Of a DNA stretch of 64,000 bases, positions 1 to 9,132 are shown in pieces. Every line of letters begins with the position of its first letter. The first letter of the stretch is position 1. The notes beneath the pieces are model-generated. The model did not search any database and was not told the DNA's origin. It saw only the letters and a list, made by a program, of their open reading frames with translations. Source of the DNA: an uncultured Clostridia bacterium (GTDB taxonomy: Bacteria; Bacillota; Clostridia; Lachnospirales; Anaerotignaceae). The position numbers were made by a program, and so were the translations under genes. The stretch is from assembly GCA_910586765.1 (NCBI GenBank), contig CAJUJJ010000013.1, forward strand, positions 1 to 64,000, given 5' to 3'.

Positions 1-172
1 TAGCAAGAAAAACGATTTGTTATTCAAAAACAGAATATATGCATGATATTATTATTGGGTTATTTATTAATACTTTTGAATTTGGTCTTTCTATTTAACC
101 TTTTTATCTATATTTTTTTCTTTCACTTAATATATTACATGACCAAAATTGCAATGATAAGGAGAAAATACT

Positions 173-1897
173 ATGAAAATACTGCTTACTGCATTAAATG
201 CAAAATATATACACACAGCATTGGCATTATACTGTTTAAAATCTTATGCCAAAGAATTTCAAAATCATATTGCAATAGCGGAATACACCATAAATCATCA
301 AGAGGATTTTATATTACAGCAAATTTATAGACAACAACCAGATGTCATTTGTTTTTCGTGTTATTTGTGGAATATTAGTCAAATAAGCAGAATTGTAGAC
401 AATTTAAAAAAAATATTACCTCATGTGATGATTATACTGGGAGGGGCAGAAGTGTCTTATGAAGCAGAGCAGACATTGCAGCAAATACCAGCAGACATAA
501 TAATAAGAGGAGAAGGCGAAAAAACATTTTATGAAATTGCCAAAGGGCTTATTACAAATACGCTTTCATTAGAAAATATAGATGGCATTACATACAGAAA
601 AGGGAATACCATTGTTACAAATCCTAATAGAGCACCTATTGCTTTAGATGATTTGCCCTTTGTATATGATGATATAAAGGCATTTCAGCACAGAATATTA
701 TATTATGAAACACAAAGGGGCTGTCCTTACAACTGTCAGTATTGTCTTTCTTCTATTGAAAAAGGTGTCCGTTTTTTGTCAAAGCAAAGAGTAGAAAAAG
801 ATTTACAGTTTTTTTTAGACAATCACGTTACACAAGTAAAATTTGTAGATAGGACATTCAATGCTAATGCAGAACATGCCAATCATATTTGGAGCTATTT
901 AATAGAGCACGACAATGGTATTACTAATTTTCATATGGAAATTACAGCAGATATATTACAGCAAGAAAGCCTTGAACTATTAAAAAAAGCAAGAAAGGGA
1001 CTTTTTCAGTTTGAAATTGGTGTACAGTCCACAAATACCAAAACAATAAAAGCAATACAAAGAAATACCAGTTTTGAAAAATTAAAAGGAATTGTAAAAC
1101 AAATTAAAAGTTATGGAAATATTCATCAGCATTTAGATTTAATTGCAGGATTGCCTTATGAAGATTATGCTTCTTTTCGCAATTCTTTTAATGATGTATA
1201 TGCACTACAGCCAGAACAGTTTCAACTAGGATTTTTAAAACTTCTAAAAGGTTCTGGTTTAAGAAAAGATGCAGAAAAATATGGTATTGTTTATAGAAAA
1301 GATGCTGTTTATGAAGTATTGTATACAAATGAGTTGAACTGTGATGATGTTTTTAGACTGAAACAAATAGAGGATATGGTAGAAACGTATTACAACAGTG
1401 GAAAAGCTTGTAAAACAATAGAATATGCCATTTCTTTTTTTGAAACACCATTTGATTTTTATGAGGCGTTAGGGGACTATTGGCTTGAAAATGCGTATAA
1501 TGAAATACAGCACAGCAAAATGGAATTATATACGATATTTTATCATTTTGTATGTGATACAGAATGTACTGCACAATACAAAGATATACTAAAAGAATAT
1601 TTAAAATTAGATATTTTTATGAATGATAATGTTAAAACATTGCCTGAATGGCTAGAAGAAGGAGAACAACAAAAACAAAAACGCTGGGAATATTACAATG
1701 ACGCAACATTAATAAAACAAAAAGCAGTTCATTTATCAGAACAAACAGCAAAACAGCTTTCAAAGCGTTGTCATATTTGTTTTTTAGAATATGATATTTT
1801 TTCAGAAAACAAATGTAAAAAACAAACAGCAATACTTTTTGACTATGGCAAAAGAGATGCTGTAACGAAAAAATATCAGTATTATCAGTTAGTATAA
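173..1897 (+). CDS. B12-binding-domain radical SAM protein, DUF4080 family
   Basis: A 574-residue protein. Residues 1-130 look like the Rossmann-type cobalamin-binding domain that precedes many radical SAM domains, with an IILGGAEVS strand-turn near 87-95. The radical SAM cluster motif is CPYNCQYC, with C184, C188 and C191 binding the 4Fe-4S/AdoMet centre. The region after about residue 370 matches the DUF4080 tail as I remember it. The start ATG follows AAGGAG at good spacing. The substrate of this family is unknown to me; reductive cleavage of AdoMet is inferred from the motif. It is followed 21 bp later by nth, so the two are probably cotranscribed. Family assignment is from recognition of the sequence, not a search. 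Confidence 0.85.
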   Translation: MKILLTALNAKYIHTALALYCLKSYAKEFQNHIAIAEYTINHQEDFILQQIYRQQPDVICFSCYLWNISQISRIVDNLKKILPHVMIILGGAEVSYEAEQTLQQIPADIIIRGEGEKTFYEIAKGLITNTLSLENIDGITYRKGNTIVTNPNRAPIALDDLPFVYDDIKAFQHRILYYETQRGCPYNCQYCLSSIEKGVRFLSKQRVEKDLQFFLDNHVTQVKFVDRTFNANAEHANHIWSYLIEHDNGITNFHMEITADILQQESLELLKKARKGLFQFEIGVQSTNTKTIKAIQRNTSFEKLKGIVKQIKSYGNIHQHLDLIAGLPYEDYASFRNSFNDVYALQPEQFQLGFLKLLKGSGLRKDAEKYGIVYRKDAVYEVLYTNELNCDDVFRLKQIEDMVETYYNSGKACKTIEYAISFFETPFDFYEALGDYWLENAYNEIQHSKMELYTIFYHFVCDTECTAQYKDILKEYLKLDIFMNDNVKTLPEWLEEGEQQKQKRWEYYNDATLIKQKAVHLSEQTAKQLSKRCHICFLEYDIFSENKCKKQTAILFDYGKRDAVTKKYQYYQLV

Positions 1898-1918
1898 TAA
1901 AAAGGGGAAGATTTTTTT

Positions 1919-2557
1919 ATGGAAGAAAAAGTAAATGCAATATTGACACTTTTAGATGAACATTATGGCATTGTAAAGTGTCATTTGAATTATCAAACAG
2001 ATTGGCAGTTGCTTATTGCAACAATATTAAGTGCACAATGTACAGATGACAGAGTAAATGAAGTAACAAAAACATTATTTCAAAAATATACTACATTAAA
2101 AGATTTTGCTGAGGCAGATTTAGAAGAATTAAAACAAGACATTCATTCTATAGGATTTTATAATAATAAAGCAAGAAATATTATTTCGTGTTGTCAAAGG
2201 CTTTTGTCAGCCTACGGCGGTGTTGTGCCTAGTGACATAGAAGAATTGATTACATTAGCAGGAGTAGGAAGAAAAACAGCAAATGTAGTGAGGGGAAATA
2301 TTTATAATATTCCTAGTGTAGTGGTAGATACCCATGTAAAAAGAGTTTCAAATCTTTTGGGGCTGACAAAAAATAGTGACCCTGCTAAAATAGAACAGGA
2401 TTTAATGAAAATATTACCTCAAGAGCATTGGATAAGATATAATACACAAATCATCACACACGGCAGAAAAATATGTATTGCAAGACGTCCAAAATGCCAA
2501 GAATGTTTTTTATATTCTCATTGTGACGGAGGAAAACAAAAAGAAGCATCAAAATAA
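1919..2557 (+). CDS. nth: Endonuclease III (DNA glycosylase/AP lyase)
   Basis: This is a base-excision-repair enzyme that removes oxidised pyrimidines and cleaves the AP site. At 212 residues it has the family's usual length. The helix-hairpin-helix LAGVGRKTANVV carries the catalytic lysine K119, and VVDTHVKRV carries the catalytic aspartate D137. Four cysteines at the C terminus (C186, C193, C196, C202; spacing 6-2-5) form the 4Fe-4S cluster loop. The ATG lies after AAGGGGAAG. The gene is 21 bp behind the radical SAM gene and is followed by a strong terminator at 2575-2620, so it closes this transcription unit. Confidence 0.95.
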   Translation: MEEKVNAILTLLDEHYGIVKCHLNYQTDWQLLIATILSAQCTDDRVNEVTKTLFQKYTTLKDFAEADLEELKQDIHSIGFYNNKARNIISCCQRLLSAYGGVVPSDIEELITLAGVGRKTANVVRGNIYNIPSVVVDTHVKRVSNLLGLTKNSDPAKIEQDLMKILPQEHWIRYNTQIITHGRKICIARRPKCQECFLYSHCDGGKQKEASK

Positions 2558-2574
2558 AATAGATATTGTATAGT

Positions 2575-2620
2575 TGCTGAAAAATAGTTTGACTTTACTG
2601 CTGTTTTTCAGCACTTTTTT
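2575..2620 (+). terminator. Rho-independent terminator after nth
   Basis: Arms TGCTGAAAAA (2575-2584) and TTTTTCAGCA (2604-2613) are perfectly complementary and are followed by C and six T residues. Confidence 0.85.
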
Positions 2621-2633
2621 GTGTATATTACTA

Positions 2634-2662
2634 TTGCAAAAATAAATAAACCGCCCTATAAT
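2634..2662 (+). promoter_or_regulatory. Sigma-A promoter for the MATE transporter
   Basis: The -35 is TTGCAA (2634-2639) and the -10 is TATAAT (2657-2662), with a 17-bp spacer. The start codon lies 33 bp past the -10. Confidence 0.7.
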
Positions 2663-2694
2663 GAGAAAATCGAATTTAAGGGAGTGGAAAAAAT

Positions 2695-4050
2695 ATGAAT
2701 GATATGTCACAAAAGGCAGTTTTTAAAATGTCTGTGCCTATATTTATAGAATTACTTTTACAGCTTTTAGTGGGTAATGTAGACCAGATTATGATAAGCC
2801 GTTATTCACAAGCATCTGTTGCAGCAATAGGCAATGGCAATCAAATTATGAACATTGTTATTATTGTGTTAAATGTCACAAGTGTAGCAAGCACAATATT
2901 AATTTCTCAATATTTAGGGGCACAAAATAGACGTAAAATTGCAGAAACTTGTAATGTTTCTCTTTTAATGATTGCGGTATTTAGTGTATTTGCAACGCTT
3001 TTCATTACATTTGGACACACAATGATATTTACGTGGATTAAAATACCACAAGAAATATTGCAGGAAGCAGGTAGTTATTTAAGCATTGTAGGACTTTTTG
3101 TAATTGTACAGGGTATTTATATTACATTTGCAGCAATATTAAGAAGTTTTGGATTTATGAAACAAGTAATGTATGTTTCTGTAGTAATGAATGTTATCAA
3201 TATTGCAGGAAATGCAGTATTGATAAATGGTTTATTTGGATTACCTCAACTTGGTATTGTAGGTGCAGCAATTTCAACAGATATTAGTAAATTGATAGGA
3301 CTTGTAATATTGTACAGACTGTTCCGCAAAAATATCAATATCGTATTGTCACCTAAAATATTAAAACCGTTTCCAACACAAACATTTCATAGTTTGCTTC
3401 ATATTGCAGTACCTTCTGGAGGAGAAGAACTGTCATACAATTTGTCACAAGTTTGTATATTAAAATTTATCAATCTGTTTGGTACAGCAGTAATTGCTAC
3501 AAAAGTGTATTGTAGTATTTTGGCAAATGTAGCATATGTGTATTCCATAGCACTTTCTCAAGCAACTCAAATTATGGTTAGTTATTTGATAGGTGCAGGA
3601 GAATTTGAAAAAGTAAAAAAACGTGTATGGACAACACTGGTATATTCTATGGTGATAGCAGTAGGCATTACAGCTATATTGTATTTGAATGCAGAAAATA
3701 TATTCCATATTTTTACAAGCGATGCACAAATTATTGCTTTAGGCAAAAAAATATTGTTTATAGAGTTGTTTTTAGAAATAGGCAGAACGGTAAATATATT
3801 AATGACAAAATGTCTTACCGCAATGGGAGATATCATATTCCCTGTGGTAATAGGCATTATATTTATGTGGCTTGTTGCCGTAATGGGAGGATATTATTTA
3901 GGCGTATATAAAGGTATGGGTCTTGTTGGCATATGGATTGCTATGGCAATAGATGAGTGTGCTAGAGGTGCTTTATTTGTAGTACGTTTTCAGTCTGAAA
4001 GATGGAAATGTAAAATGGTGCAAACATCTCATAAAGCAAAATTAGCATAA
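2695..4050 (+). CDS. MATE family efflux transporter
   Basis: A 451-residue polytopic membrane protein with about 12 hydrophobic segments, in two halves of the MatE fold. The N-terminal part holds the family-typical SVPIFIELLLQLLVGNVDQIMI stretch (here shortened to SVPIFIELLL...NVDQIMI), and a second repeat begins near residue 240. MATE proteins export cationic drugs or metabolites using Na+ or H+ gradients; the substrate cannot be read from sequence. The gene is monocistronic, with its own promoter upstream and a terminator at 4056-4096. The start ATG follows GGGAGTGG. Confidence 0.9.
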   Translation: MNDMSQKAVFKMSVPIFIELLLQLLVGNVDQIMISRYSQASVAAIGNGNQIMNIVIIVLNVTSVASTILISQYLGAQNRRKIAETCNVSLLMIAVFSVFATLFITFGHTMIFTWIKIPQEILQEAGSYLSIVGLFVIVQGIYITFAAILRSFGFMKQVMYVSVVMNVINIAGNAVLINGLFGLPQLGIVGAAISTDISKLIGLVILYRLFRKNINIVLSPKILKPFPTQTFHSLLHIAVPSGGEELSYNLSQVCILKFINLFGTAVIATKVYCSILANVAYVYSIALSQATQIMVSYLIGAGEFEKVKKRVWTTLVYSMVIAVGITAILYLNAENIFHIFTSDAQIIALGKKILFIELFLEIGRTVNILMTKCLTAMGDIIFPVVIGIIFMWLVAVMGGYYLGVYKGMGLVGIWIAMAIDECARGALFVVRFQSERWKCKMVQTSHKAKLA

Positions 4051-4055
4051 AATAT

Positions 4056-4096
4056 AAAAGAGATACATTAGTAAATCACTACTGTATCTCTTTTTT
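4056..4096 (+). terminator. Rho-independent terminator after MATE gene
   Basis: A 12-bp stem is formed by AAAAGAGATACA (4056-4067) and TGTATCTCTTTT (4083-4094), followed by more T. It also separates the gene from the convergent rnpB. Confidence 0.85.
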
Positions 4097-4107
4097 GTCT
4101 GTTTATT

Positions 4108-4443
4108 TGAGCAAGTCTGTAAGCCGGGTTCTGTCGTGAATGGTCATCTATCTTGGTATACTGTCACCAGTATCATCATGCGGCTTTTTTGCGGAACAGA
4201 ACGAGCCATTCTTTATTGTTCCTTTCACCTTGCTTCAAGTGGGGTTTACATAGCCTTTACTGTTACCAGTAAAGCGGTGAGCTTTTACCTCACCTTTCCA
4301 CCCTTACCTATATCAAATAGGCGGTTTATTTCTGTTGCACTTTCCTTAGAGTCGCCTCCACCAGCCGTTAACTGGCACTCTGCTCTATGAAGCCCGGACT
4401 TTCCTCACTTTTGTTATAAAAGTGCGACCATTCAACTTACTCT
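4108..4443 (-). ncRNA. rnpB: RNase P RNA (catalytic subunit)
   Basis: This is the ribozyme that matures tRNA 5' ends. Read on the minus strand it contains the universally conserved GAGGAAAGTCCGGGCT (4391-4406 in plus coordinates) near the 5' end and ACAGAACCCGGCTTA (4120-4134) near the 3' end. The terminal helix P1 is visible: GAGTAAG at 4436-4442 pairs with CTTGCTC at 4109-4115, which fixes both ends within a few bases. The length is about 336 nt. An ORF on the opposite strand through this region is incidental. The RNA has its own strong promoter (4449-4478). Confidence 0.95.
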
Positions 4444-4448
4444 CATTT

Positions 4449-4478
4449 ATTATATGTTAAATACTATATTTTTGTCAA
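4449..4478 (-). promoter_or_regulatory. Promoter of rnpB
   Basis: On the minus strand the -35 is TTGACA (4473-4478) and the -10 is TATAAT (4449-4454), with an 18-bp spacer. The predicted start falls at the rnpB 5' end. Confidence 0.8.
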
Positions 4479-4491
4479 TTATTATATTCCA

Positions 4492-6147
4492 TTATACTTT
4501 AAAGCAACTGCCTCCTAAAAATTCCTTTATAATAGAATTATTTGGTATAGCATCGCCATTTGCACCTAAAAAATAGTCTAAAAATTTAATCAATCTTTTG
4601 GCATCTACAAATTCACTTTGTGATTGCTCTATTTTAAACAAAAGTGGTTCAGCATATTGTTTTAACACACTCAATTCATATATTGTTGCAGAATTAAATA
4701 TAGCATCTGCATTTTCTTGGAAAGGAAATATATTTTTTTCTTCTCCTCTTGTAACATAATCCCAGCCAGCAATAGTAGTTTGAGCATCTCTACCTCTAAA
4801 TTGATTATCTCTTACAATACGACGTATCAAACGGCTATCTGATGTAGATATTCTATTGTGGTCATCAATATTCAACTGCGTCATAGCACTAATAAATATT
4901 TTAAATTTATTTTCTGGGGCAATAGAAGCAGTCAATAAGTCATTTAATCCGTGTATTCCTTCTATAACAAATATGCCACCATTTTCTAATGTTACATAAT
5001 TTCCATTATATTCTCTTTTTCCCGTCACAAAATTATAATGGGGCATTTCTATTGTTTGTCCTGCTATCATTCTTGTAATATGGTCATTAAATAATTTTAA
5101 ATCTAATGTATTGATATTCTCAAAATCTTTATTTCCAAATTCATCTATAGGTACATCTTCTCTATTGATAAAATAATCATCTAATGAAATGGTATGAGGA
5201 ACAATACCCAATACACGAAGTTGTACACAAAGCCTATTCGCAAATGTTGTTTTTCCAGAAGAAGAAGGCCCTGCTATTAACACTACTTTTACTTTATCTC
5301 TTTTTTGATAAATTTTGTCTGCAATTTCTGCTACTTTTTTTTCATGAAGTGCCTCATTAATACGCACTAAATCACCAAATTTTCCATCTGTAATTGCCTC
5401 ATTTAAGTCAGCAACATTGTTTACTTTCATAAGAGAACACCATTCCATTTGTTCCATAAATACATTAGAAATTTTTTTAGGGTGTGTAAATTCTAATATT
5501 TTATCAGGATTTTTTCTGTCAGGAAAACGTATCAAAAAGCCTTTTTCATACAACATTAACTCAAAACTTTTTAAATATCCTGTAGAGGGCACCATATAAC
5601 CATAAAAATAGTCGTAAACACCGTCCATTTCATAGAGATTGATATTAGAGGAACGTCTAAAACGGAACAATCTTGCTTTATTTTCCATACCAAATTCTCT
5701 TACTTTTTCTATCGCATCATCTCTATGAAAAGCATATTTATTGATAGGAATATCTCTCTCCACCAAATTTTTCATTTTTTCTGTTAATGTATCCAAAAAC
5801 TTTTGATTGACTTCAACATCTTTTTCTCTTACTTCACAATATAGACTTTTGTGTAAAGAATGTTCTATTACCACAGAAGCCTTTTTCCCGAGCATTTCTT
5901 TTACTGCCTTTATCATCAAAAAAGATACACTTCTATGATATACTCTCATACCTTCCATACAAGTAATATCATAAAACATTACCTCTCCGCCTTGCTGAAT
6001 TTTATGAGAAAGCTCTATCAATTTGTTATTTTGCTTTGCCAATAATATGGGAGATTTAAAATGACTTTGAAACTGTTTTGCTATTGTTTCAAAAGAAGTC
6101 CCTTTTTCTACTTCAAAATTTTTTTCCAGCACTCGTATGGTCAACAT
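4492..6147 (-). CDS. Nucleoside kinase with TGS-like N-terminal domain (uridine kinase family)
   Basis: This is a 551-residue protein from the chosen ATG at 6147, which follows AGGAGG. An upstream in-frame start at 6177 would put the initiation codon ahead of that site and is less likely. The N terminus (about 1-65) resembles the TGS domain of threonyl-tRNA synthetase, followed by a synthetase-like editing-domain segment. The kinase part starts near residue 285, with Walker A GPSSSGKTT at 293-301 and SLDDYFINR soon after, as in uridine kinase and phosphoribulokinase. This architecture is common in Clostridia. The exact nucleoside is unknown. It lies 13 bp downstream of the nif3-like gene and ends the trmK-nif3-kinase unit. 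Confidence 0.88.
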   Translation of the reverse strand: MLTIRVLEKNFEVEKGTSFETIAKQFQSHFKSPILLAKQNNKLIELSHKIQQGGEVMFYDITCMEGMRVYHRSVSFLMIKAVKEMLGKKASVVIEHSLHKSLYCEVREKDVEVNQKFLDTLTEKMKNLVERDIPINKYAFHRDDAIEKVREFGMENKARLFRFRRSSNINLYEMDGVYDYFYGYMVPSTGYLKSFELMLYEKGFLIRFPDRKNPDKILEFTHPKKISNVFMEQMEWCSLMKVNNVADLNEAITDGKFGDLVRINEALHEKKVAEIADKIYQKRDKVKVVLIAGPSSSGKTTFANRLCVQLRVLGIVPHTISLDDYFINREDVPIDEFGNKDFENINTLDLKLFNDHITRMIAGQTIEMPHYNFVTGKREYNGNYVTLENGGIFVIEGIHGLNDLLTASIAPENKFKIFISAMTQLNIDDHNRISTSDSRLIRRIVRDNQFRGRDAQTTIAGWDYVTRGEEKNIFPFQENADAIFNSATIYELSVLKQYAEPLLFKIEQSQSEFVDAKRLIKFLDYFLGANGDAIPNNSIIKEFLGGSCFKV

Positions 6148-6160
6148 AATAAAACCTCCT

Positions 6161-7285
6161 TTATGATATATGTTCAAATACCTGACCGTTAACAGAAGAT
6201 TGTATTACTTCTATATCCCAATGATATTGTTTTGATTTTTGTTCTAAAAACTGTTTTAATATAGGTACTACAATCACTTCACTTGCATAATGTGTAACAT
6301 CTGCTACACAAAGTCCCATTTCTATTGCCCTTTGTGCCTCGTGAAATTTTATGTCACCAGTTAAATACGCATCTGCTCCCATTTTATGAGCTTGTTCCAT
6401 AAATTCCACACCACTTCCTGTACAAAGAGCCACTGTTTTAATATTTTTATTTCTTTCTCCCACAATACGGATACTATCTAATGCTAACTGCTTTTTTAAA
6501 AAAATACTGTACTGTTCAAATGTCATACTTTCTTTTAATGTTCCAATTCTGCCTATACCATATCGTTTGCCTTTTTGTTCTACAGTATAAATATCATATG
6601 CTGGTTCTTCATAAGGGTGTGCCTTTTTCATAGCTTCTAAAACAGTATGAAGTAATGAATTTGGTACAATGGTTTCTAATCTAACCTCTTGTGCTTGTTC
6701 TAATACTCCCTGTTTTCCTAAATATGGTTTTGTTCCTTCTAATGGTAAAAATGTACCTACTCCTTCTGATGAAAATGTACAATTTGAATAATTTCCAATA
6801 AATCCTGCTCCTGCATCACACATTGCTTTTCTAAGTGTTTGCTGGTGTTCTTTTGGCACATACACTACTATTTTTTTTAATTCTTCTGCATCTGTTTGCT
6901 CTAATATTTCTATATTTTCCAGCCCTGCTAATTTTGCTAAAACATCATTTGTTCCTCCAAAAGCAATATCTAAATTGGTATGAGCACAATAAGCAGAAAT
7001 GTCGTTTTTGATTAAATCATATATTTTTTTTCCTAAAGAAGTATCTGCTTGTATATTTTTTATTTTTTGAAACAATATCATAGGGTGGTGTGTTACAATC
7101 AAATCTGCACCAATATGAATTGCTTCTTCTATTACAGGAGGTATGACATCTAATGCTACTAACACTTTTTTTACTTGTTTGTTTTTATCTCCTACTGTGA
7201 GCCCTACATTATCCCATTGTTCTGCTAAATATTTTGGGGCAAATGTTTCTATTTGTTTTATGATTTCTCCACACAATACAGCCAT
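6161..7285 (-). CDS. Nif3-like dinuclear metal centre protein (YqfO type)
   Basis: A 374-residue member of the Nif3/DUF34 family with the Firmicute-type inserted PII-like domain in the middle (about 130-240), which makes it longer than the 250-residue E. coli form. The metal-site motifs are THHPMIL near residue 65, HTNLD near 102 and, at the C terminus, DVTHYASE. The biochemical role is not settled; a GTP cyclohydrolase-like or repair role has been suggested for relatives. The start ATG at 7285 follows GAGGAGG and overlaps the end of trmK by 28 bp, which implies translational coupling. The trmK-nif3 pairing is conserved in Firmicutes. Confidence 0.92.
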   Translation of the reverse strand: MAVLCGEIIKQIETFAPKYLAEQWDNVGLTVGDKNKQVKKVLVALDVIPPVIEEAIHIGADLIVTHHPMILFQKIKNIQADTSLGKKIYDLIKNDISAYCAHTNLDIAFGGTNDVLAKLAGLENIEILEQTDAEELKKIVVYVPKEHQQTLRKAMCDAGAGFIGNYSNCTFSSEGVGTFLPLEGTKPYLGKQGVLEQAQEVRLETIVPNSLLHTVLEAMKKAHPYEEPAYDIYTVEQKGKRYGIGRIGTLKESMTFEQYSIFLKKQLALDSIRIVGERNKNIKTVALCTGSGVEFMEQAHKMGADAYLTGDIKFHEAQRAIEMGLCVADVTHYASEVIVVPILKQFLEQKSKQYHWDIEVIQSSVNGQVFEHIS

Positions 7286-7962
7286 TCTTCTGCCTCCTCT
7301 ACTAATTTTTGATATTGTAAAATTTCTTGTAATCTCTTTTGTGACTGTTCTGTTTTTTTATCATATAACTGTTTTTGTATATTTTGTAAACGGTTTTTTT
7401 CATTTGAAATAAATTGTTTTAAAACAGCATCTTTATTATCTAGTAATATTTTCCCAAAAATGTATTCTATTTCTTTATTATATTTTTGTTTTCCTTTTGT
7501 TGCTCTTAATATGGTATAAAAAATATCTTCTTCTAGTATCATTTTTTCTTCTGCAATACAATATTCTATTTTATGCAAATATTTTCTTACAGCAGGCACA
7601 TCTAAATGAGGACAAAGTACAAATTCCTTTGTTGTATTTACTACTTCTTGAGATTGCTCCAACAACTCTATGATAAGCTTACCTCCCATACCTGAAATGA
7701 TTATAGTATCCACCTCATTGGGCTTTAAAGGCTGTAAACCATTTCCTAAACGAGTTATAATACTGTTTTCTGCGTGATATGCTTCAATATTTTGTTGTGC
7801 TTTTTCTAAAGGTTTTTGATTGATGTCGCAGGCAATTATTTTTTGTACAGTTCCCTTTTTATGTAAATAAATAGGAACATAGGCATGGTCTGTTCCAATA
7901 TCTGCTACTGTTTTTTGTGTCACAAAATCCCCTACAATGCGTAATCTTTGTGATAGTTCCAA
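7258..7962 (-). CDS. trmK: tRNA (adenine22-N1)-methyltransferase
   Basis: This enzyme methylates A22 in the D-arm of tRNA. It has 234 residues. The N-terminal SAM-binding Rossmann domain includes ADIGTDHAYVPIYL (about 20-33) and the motif IIISGMGGKLI (about 87-97); a helical C-terminal tail (about 160-234) is typical of the family. The start is TTG at 7962, preceded by GGAG at 9 bp. It is first in a three-gene unit with the nif3-like gene and the nucleoside kinase, and it stands downstream of rpoD, as in Bacillus. Confidence 0.93.
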   Translation of the reverse strand: MELSQRLRIVGDFVTQKTVADIGTDHAYVPIYLHKKGTVQKIIACDINQKPLEKAQQNIEAYHAENSIITRLGNGLQPLKPNEVDTIIISGMGGKLIIELLEQSQEVVNTTKEFVLCPHLDVPAVRKYLHKIEYCIAEEKMILEEDIFYTILRATKGKQKYNKEIEYIFGKILLDNKDAVLKQFISNEKNRLQNIQKQLYDKKTEQSQKRLQEILQYQKLVEEAEEWLYCVEKS

Positions 7963-7982
7963 TACTTCACGCTCCTTTTATG

Positions 7983-8018
7983 AAAAAAAGGTTTTGAGGG
8001 TATGCACCTTCAAAACCT
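7983..8018 (-). terminator. Terminator after rpoD
   Basis: AGGTTTTGA (7989-7997) and TCAAAACCT (8010-8018) form a stem. On the minus strand it is followed by a run of T (complement of 7983-7989). It sits between rpoD and trmK. Confidence 0.8.
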
Positions 8019-8028
8019 CATATTACAT

Positions 8029-9102
8029 TTATTCTAAATAATCCTTTAACTTTTTACTTCTGCTTGGGTGTCTTAATTTACGCAATGCCTTTGCTTCAAT
8101 TTGTCTAATTCTTTCTCTTGTAACATTAAATTCTTTTCCAACTTCTTCTAATGTTCTGGCACGCCCATCATCTAATCCAAAACGCAGACGCAATACTTTT
8201 TCTTCTCTGTCTGTCAAAGTATCTAATACTTCAATGAGTTGTTCTTTCAGCAATGTAAATGCTGCTGCCTCTGCTGGAGCAGGAATATCGTCATCTGGTA
8301 TAAAATCTCCTAAATGGCTATCTTCTTCTTCTCCTATAGGTGTTTCTAATGACACAGGCTCTTGTGCAATTTTCATAATCTCACGCACTTTTTCCTCTGG
8401 CATCTGCATTTCCACAGCCAATTCTTCTGCGGTTGGTTCTCTGCCATATTCCTGCAATAATTGCCTTGAAATACGAATTAATTTATTTATGGTTTCTACC
8501 ATATGCACAGGTATTCTGATTGTTCTGGCTTGGTCAGCAATCGCTCTTGTAATTGCTTGACGTATCCACCACGTAGCATAGGTACTAAATTTAAACCCTT
8601 TTTCATAATCAAATTTTTCTACTGCTTTAATCAGTCCTAAATTTCCCTCTTGAATTAAATCTAAAAAAAGCATACCACGTCCTACATATCTTTTTGCAAT
8701 GCTTACTACAAGACGTAAATTTGCCTCTGCTAATTTCTTTTTGGCATATTCATCGCCGTTTTCCATTCTTCTTGCTAATTCAATTTCTTCTTCTGCACTC
8801 AAAAGCGGTACTTTCCCAATTTCTTTTAAATACATTCTAACAGGGTCATCAATGTTGATACCTTCAGGAAGTGTCAAATCCAAATCCTTTTCGATTTCAT
8901 CTTCTGCCTCAATGGTATTCAACACATCAATGCCCTTCGCTTCAAAAAACTCATATATTTTGTCAATACGGTCTGAATCTAGGTCTATATCTCCAAGGTA
9001 ATCCATAATTTCCTTGTATTCCAGTACCCCTTTTTTCTTCTTGCCGATTTGAATTAGTTCACGCAATCGAGTAATTAATGTGTTTTCATCGACAGATTTC
9101 AA
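8029..9102 (-). CDS. rpoD: Primary sigma factor RpoD/SigA
   Basis: This is the housekeeping sigma factor, 357 residues. A region 1.1-like start (about 1-65) is followed by region 1.2 (DPVRMYLKEIG), region 2 (LIQEGNLGLIKAVEKFDY and FSTYATWWIRQAI), region 3 and region 4.2, with the helix-turn-helix TLEEVGKEFNVTRERIRQIE. Its length is like that of B. subtilis SigA. The start codon is TTG at 9102, with GGAAGG 6 bp upstream. It follows dnaG by 30 bp, the classic dnaG-rpoD macromolecular-synthesis arrangement, and is closed by a terminator. Confidence 0.97.
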   Translation of the reverse strand: MKSVDENTLITRLRELIQIGKKKKGVLEYKEIMDYLGDIDLDSDRIDKIYEFFEAKGIDVLNTIEAEDEIEKDLDLTLPEGINIDDPVRMYLKEIGKVPLLSAEEEIELARRMENGDEYAKKKLAEANLRLVVSIAKRYVGRGMLFLDLIQEGNLGLIKAVEKFDYEKGFKFSTYATWWIRQAITRAIADQARTIRIPVHMVETINKLIRISRQLLQEYGREPTAEELAVEMQMPEEKVREIMKIAQEPVSLETPIGEEEDSHLGDFIPDDDIPAPAEAAAFTLLKEQLIEVLDTLTDREEKVLRLRFGLDDGRARTLEEVGKEFNVTRERIRQIEAKALRKLRHPSRSKKLKDYLE

Positions 9103-9132
9103 TATGATCCTTCCTTTCTGTTCTCTAGTATT

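Noticed and set aside
1..98. Short open frame at the window start (3-98) that could be the end of an upstream gene
   Set aside because: Too short and not recognisable; no terminator or motif supports it.
43..330. Hydrophobic ORF overlapping the radical SAM start
   Set aside because: No ribosome-binding site; it overlaps the supported gene in another frame and reflects T-rich sequence.
4136..4390. Plus-strand ORF in the RNase P RNA region
   Set aside because: It lies entirely within the structured rnpB sequence on the opposite strand; no ribosome-binding site.
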